Shown here one piece after another: positions 59,461 through 64,000 of a stretch of DNA of 64,000 bases (position 1 is its first letter; each line of letters starts with the position of its first letter). Origin of the DNA: Enoplosus armatus (lineage: Eukaryota > Chordata > Actinopteri > Centrarchiformes > Enoplosidae); the NCBI RefSeq assembly GCF_043641665.1, contig NC_092190.1, positions 23,391,048-23,455,047 on the forward strand, written 5' to 3'. The notes below the pieces were generated by a model. The model was not told the DNA's origin, ran no database searches, and saw nothing but the letters and a program-made list of their open reading frames with translations. A program made the position numbers and the translations under genes.

Positions 59461-61744
59461 AACATTTGCAGCTATAACCATCCTTCCTCAGGAGTTGAAC
59501 AACACTGGTGGTGTGACAGTCGACGCAAGGTCACTCCTTGAGAGGGGAAAAAAAAGAAGCAGGGAACAAAGAAAGACAGAGGGCTGGGGAGGGGGGAAAA
59601 AACAGAGAGCAGCTTTATTTCTCTCTCCCCATACTCTCCATTTTAATTAGGGTGTCTTCAGCCAAGCCGAGTGGTGTCAGCGAGTGCATGGAAGCAATCA
59701 GCACCCCGCATGGCAGGAGTCACATGCCTTTGATCAGCTCATGGATACTGATCCACAGTGACTGCGTGAGGTGTGGGCGATCCCAACTGGCCTCCGCATG
59801 CCAGCCAGGACGGCCGCCACCGCGCTGGCAACCTGTGCCCCTCCTCGAGGCTCTCACGCAGGGGAAATGTTAATGGCAGAGGACTGTCTTAATGTGCTAC
59901 TGTCGCTCCACTGTTTCATCTGTCTCTGTGCATTCTTTGAGGGGCTGCAATTCGTTTGACTCCTTGTGGAGGCCCAATCGGTCACACTGGGAATGCTGTG
60001 ATCAGTGTTAGTGCAAGCCAACCCTGCATGGGGCTGAGGAATAAAAAGAAAGAAATGGAGAAAAAAACCTTTCATTGGAGGCCTCTCCAACTGCAATTTC
60101 TTTTTTTTTATGAGCTTGTTGCATGTAATTGTTTGGGTTTTTTGTCCTTTTTGATGGTTTGGTTACAGTTTTTACTCTTTTGATGTTGTGGTATTTAAAC
60201 ACTGGCTAACCAACATATCTTAAAACCAGGAATTCATTTTCTGTTCAATTTGACCGGTCGACTCAGTCACTAATGATCTTTTGGGTTGAATGGCAATAAC
60301 ACCTTTGTGCCTTTGTGATCTTCTTTGTTTTTTTGGACAATCATTTTCATCATAAGAATCTTTTTTTGTCATGAGAGGTGAAGCATTTCCTTTTTCCATT
60401 TGTATATGAAATATATATATATATATAACACTATTTTTTTTGAAGCTGTGTGTTGCTAGAAAAAAGACTCAAAACATTCAAATGTATAACTTTTCCCAAG
60501 CTAGCTCAGTTGAGTCCTGTCCTGTTTCCCATTTAACCTTACAAAAATATATGCAAAGCCTCTACAGGTATTTATTTCTGTTTGACATCACCTAAGGCTA
60601 CACACGCCTTAATCCTTAATGAAATACTGTCTGGGGAATGCTGTGTGTGTTAGGTTTGTAGCACACTGTGCTCTGGTGTCCGAGTGCTCACGGTCTCACT
60701 GGCAGGGCTGGAAATAGGCCGGAACGCAGTAGATCCAGGAGTCAAAGTGCAGCCTTCCAGCTGAGATTTTTTTTTGTATTTTTAATTTTAGTTCCTTAGT
60801 TTTATTAGAGAAAACTGCCTACTGAGCTCTTTTACTCTGTAAAGTGTGTGTGTGCAAGAAGCAATGTATAAATTCTTGTGCTGAATGTGCCCCAAGTCCT
60901 GTCCACATAGAGCCAATGGAAAGCCATTCAGCCCCCCTTCTGCTCGTTGCCTAAGATTACTCTGAACACGTGCAATGTTAGAGTCAGGTAGGCTGGAAGC
61001 GGCCTAAAAAATTCTGCTTTCTGATTTCCTCAAACCACATATAAATTCCCTTTCAGCTTTTTGCAAGTTACAGATGCCCAATTTAGCTGTCAGATAATGT
61101 TTTTAATGAATAAATAATAGGGAGTTGGATTGCACAAATCAATTCTGGCCATCTTCACAAAGTCTGCACAGACTTTTTATTAATACAATTCCACCTGCAT
61201 GTAATAAGATACATTATCAGAGCTTCACATGTTCCTGTGTGCCCCCCCCCCCCTCCCACATTTGAGCCGGCTCTCTGTTTTCTCCACCAAAGTCGAGCAG
61301 ATGCGATCAACAGGGCCTCTACTCCCCATCACACCGCATTAGCATAATGCTATTTTCTTTGTCTTCTGCCTTGTTGTTTTCTCATATTCTCCATCTTCTA
61401 ATCTGCTCCGCCGCTCCTCCGGTGACCCTGTGGCGTGCTGTGTGTGGAGACAGGAAGTGTCCAGCGAGGCGCCCCCCCCACCCCCGGCTCCCTCCACCAA
61501 CCCACCATTCACCTCAATATGAACTTGTGTTTTTCTGAGGGATTTGCATCCTGTGTCCTATGTGTTTTCTTTTTAACATCCCATGTACTCGAAAATCATC
61601 TCCATTCACACATATTACTTTATTTACTAACATAGGTACGTGACACACGACACACCAGTTGCTGTGCTCTACAGGAGGCTGTGGTAGCCCACCTCGTGAG
61701 GCTAATGCCACGGCAATGGACACGTTTGCTCTCAGTTAACAGGA
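59461..61744. other. Non-coding sequence
   Basis: No recognised gene. An AT tract lies at 60410-60427 and a C run at about 61241-61252. The frames around 59538-60202 overlap in several phases and lack domains. Confidence 0.5.
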
Positions 61745-61905
61745 GAATGGGTCTCTCTAGGCCTTCATGGAATATGTTTTCAGCTATGCCGTGGCTCGAG
61801 GTTAGCTAAGCCTTTTGGTCCGAACTGAAATACATCTCTAGCAAGTGTTAGCATGCTATAAACCTAAAATAAGATGGCAAACATTACCTGCTATATATGA
61901 AAAAT
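61745..61905 (+). repeat. Probable dispersed-repeat fragment ('gttagcatgcta...aagatgg')
   Basis: 'ggtccgaactgaaatac', 'agtgttagcatgctata', 'aaaataagatggcaaac' and 'attacctgct' follow each other. The wording and order recall a common fish repeat carrying 'gttagcatgctaacac' and 'taagatggtgaacat'. Approximate boundaries. Confidence 0.4.
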
Positions 61906-62105
61906 GATCTCCATGTCACCAGAGGTCATTAGAGGTGTTCAGGACATGCACAAACACGTTTATCAGCAAATCTTTAATCCGAACACAAAGAAGTCTATAT
62001 TCGTTTATTTTGATCAACCTTTATCAGAGACGATAACTGACATCAGTACAGATTTGAAGTTTTAAAATCCTTTGTAATTCATTCCATTAATAAAAGGTGC
62101 AAAGT

Positions 62106-62440
62106 AGTGTTCAGTATTAACCCGAGGGGTAACTAGAACAGACCTGAGATCTGGCTTTGAGAGGAGAAATGATATACCGAGGCAGCTTTTGCAGGAGACC
62201 TTTATAAATAAAAAAGTACTCTATGAGTTCTATCAGAACTTCATAAAGTACACAGTGATGAGGACAATATTTATCTCCCGTAATGAAACGCAGCTGTTTT
62301 AAAGTAGAGCGAGCAGTGTGAAAATGAAGGACATCTCCATAGTCACGACATGAGGCGTGATGCTTGACTGTACATATAGGCCGCTTGGCTATTAACCTTA
62401 TCTGCAGTGATTCGATGGGCTTGTTTTGCACTGAGCTGAA
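62106..62440 (-). pseudogene. LINE reverse-transcriptase C-terminal fragment, decayed
   Basis: The minus-strand frame reads DYGDVLHFHTARSTLKQLRF then ITGDKYCPHHCVLYEV, IYKGLLQKLPRYIISPL and ARSQVCSS. I recall fish non-LTR retrotransposon proteins ending with 'DYGD.LYMHASASTLKPLD..YHSALRFITGD....HHC.LY', then 'IYKALLGLLPPYL..LL', then 'RSQ'. The match in order and wording is close, but about eight residues are missing between STLK and LRFITGD, and the segment between HHCVLYE and IYK is scrambled. The frame is open for 114 codons, but it lacks the upstream catalytic domain. The clade is not assigned. Confidence 0.65.
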
Positions 62441-63392
62441 CGTGACAGCTCGAACCAGCAACTGACTGAACTCGCAACTGAACTGGAGTCAGTCTGAATC
62501 AGGGCTGAACAGTGATGCGGCTGCTTAGGAAGAAAGGTTAACAAACTACATAGTGACTGCGAGTCTTTGGGCAGACCTGAACAAAGCGATTTGAAATCAG
62601 CAAAGTGATTTTTGATTTTCACCTTTCACCTTAGTTTTCTTTGATCTTATCTTTAAAGGTACCCTGTGGAGTATTTAGCACCATCTTCTACAGGAGAAGG
62701 TATGTAAAAAATGAATAAACTGATTTCCCTGGTACCCTGAACACCATTTGACCTGTTGTCAAACGCCGCTGAATGCTTGTGTTTGGGGACGTTCAGGTCA
62801 CAGACAGTTGAGGTCACGCTCTTCTAATTGCGAGGACATACATATCAAGCCGATTCCGGGGGAAGGATGCGCGATGCATGCGGCCGTAAATCAATGGCCG
62901 AACCAGGTTCAGGCAGGTGAATGGACAGAAAGGAAGGAGTCTGGAGAAGAGAGAGGGAGGAACACAGGAGATGGAGGGAGATACTGAGAAGGGGGGGGGG
63001 GTATGGTTTTGCTCTCCAAACCGCATTCGTCTCCTGCCAAACCCCTTTCTTTCCCTCCCTCTCTCCTCTTGCTGAAATCTATTTATTCTGGGACTATTTC
63101 TCCCCTGTGAACTCTTCACTCATAACACGATGGACGATTAAGTGATTATACAGAGGCAGCGCCGTGCACTGAAGTCATTTCTTTTTTTTATATCCCACAT
63201 ACACAACTCAAGCAATAACCTCATGTAAGTAGGATGTCTGTCCCTATTCTTCGTCTCATGTAGGCGGTCTGTCCCTGGAAGCATGTCATCTGTGCCAGCA
63301 CTAATTGGCTTATCTTCCAATGCATATTAATGCCACAGTAAGCTCAGCTTTAATCGCACATTATGTCATCATAGTTGTTAACTAATAGAACC

Positions 63393-63423
<31 letters not shown>

Positions 63424-64000
63424 AAAAAAGTTTAACGATGAATGGTGCCAAGTGTGAATTGCATTATATTCATTATTTATTCCTCACCAGAAATGTGAGG
63501 AAGACAGTTTCTGGAGATGACAAATGCACTGCTGTCAGCCCAAGTCTTTCCAAGGAGTGAAAATCTGAGTCTGAGGCTGCAAATTCCATTAGCAAGTTTC
63601 TGTGCAAGGTGCGATCGTCGTCATCGCCCTGTCAGGAAAACAGACGGCCATCTTCTTTATTTTTTTTTTATCTTAATTTATCCAACATGCTCGTCTATTT
63701 AAAAACACAGCCTGTGAAAAATGGGAGCAGAATCAACGTCGATGACATGAGTACTTTTGTCAGTCTTGCACAGTGCCCTGGTCTTTATGTGGACAGATAA
63801 ACAGCTGTGCCAGCCTCCACAGTCCCTTCAAATAAACATAGAGAAAGGAGGGAAAGAGACAGAGACAGGAAACTGACAGAGAGGAGAAGGCTGTTGTTAT
63901 TACGCCGCCTTGTCTGAGTTTTTTTCAGCCACAGCGGTGTAGAGTTCAAATTGTGCGTGGCCGGAGCTGGAGAAACCACAAAACAAGCACTCTCGTGTGA
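62441..64000. other. Non-coding sequence with a compound homopolymer
   Basis: No gene recognised. A G run lies at about 62991-63001. Purine-rich sequence (62920-63000) faces pyrimidine-rich sequence (63040-63075). The compound C/A tract is listed separately. Confidence 0.5.
63391..63429. repeat. Compound poly-C/poly-A tract
   Basis: Twenty-three C residues run directly into sixteen A residues. Confidence 0.97.

Noticed and set aside
1..64000. Prokaryotic systems (CRISPR, defence islands, phage, operons)
   Set aside because: No direct-repeat/spacer arrays, dense coding or ribosome binding sites. Repeat content and transposon types are vertebrate.

Overview
This is eukaryotic DNA and very probably from a teleost fish, most likely a spiny-rayed (acanthomorph) species. 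Three kinds of evidence point there. There are many long dinucleotide microsatellites and unusually many long G or C homopolymers. There are several short dispersed repeats that I recognise from acanthomorph genomes. There are also decayed remains of fish-type transposons: piggyBac, L1-like and L2-like LINEs, a Penelope-like reverse transcriptase and a further LINE. Nothing looks prokaryotic: there are no ribosome binding sites, operons, phage genes or CRISPR arrays.

I find no intact host protein-coding gene and no tRNA or rRNA gene. The longest open frames (about 100-190 codons) are translations of microsatellites, antisense shadows of transposons, or frames without recognisable domains. The window therefore reads as an intergenic gene desert or the inside of a very long intron. 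Two weak exon candidates are flanked by splice-like signals (31127-31248 on the minus strand and 33785-33928 on the plus strand).

Layout: 1-11600 is mostly AT-rich, with two copies of one dispersed repeat (1120-1500, 7190-7475), a decayed AT-rich array (4600-5345) and one GC-balanced, conserved-looking block (5380-6230). 11640-23470 is mixed unique sequence with many microsatellites, a candidate inverted-repeat element (17523-18129), a 20-bp-type minisatellite (18325-18833), and a locally duplicated segment (20057-20225 and 21395-21612). 24030-29745 holds Penelope-like and L2-like remnants and ends in a striking 33-bp-arm hairpin (29638-29743). 29750-41900 is largely unique and contains another conserved-looking block (40385-41510). 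41920-46850 is a transposon cluster: three dispersed repeats, a two-part piggyBac relic and an L1-like ORF2 tail. 47915-48240 is a small CpG-rich patch with a perfect hairpin. 48241-64000 is unique sequence with repeats, a 32-bp variable-number tandem repeat (52042-52135), a conserved-looking block (58700-59460) and a LINE C-terminal remnant (62106-62440).

The recognisable coding sequence in the window is dead transposon protein, and all five such remnants lie on the minus strand. The remaining possible function is cis-regulatory: a few blocks dense in homeodomain-type TAAT cores and E-boxes could be developmental enhancers, but that is inference until they are aligned to other fish.
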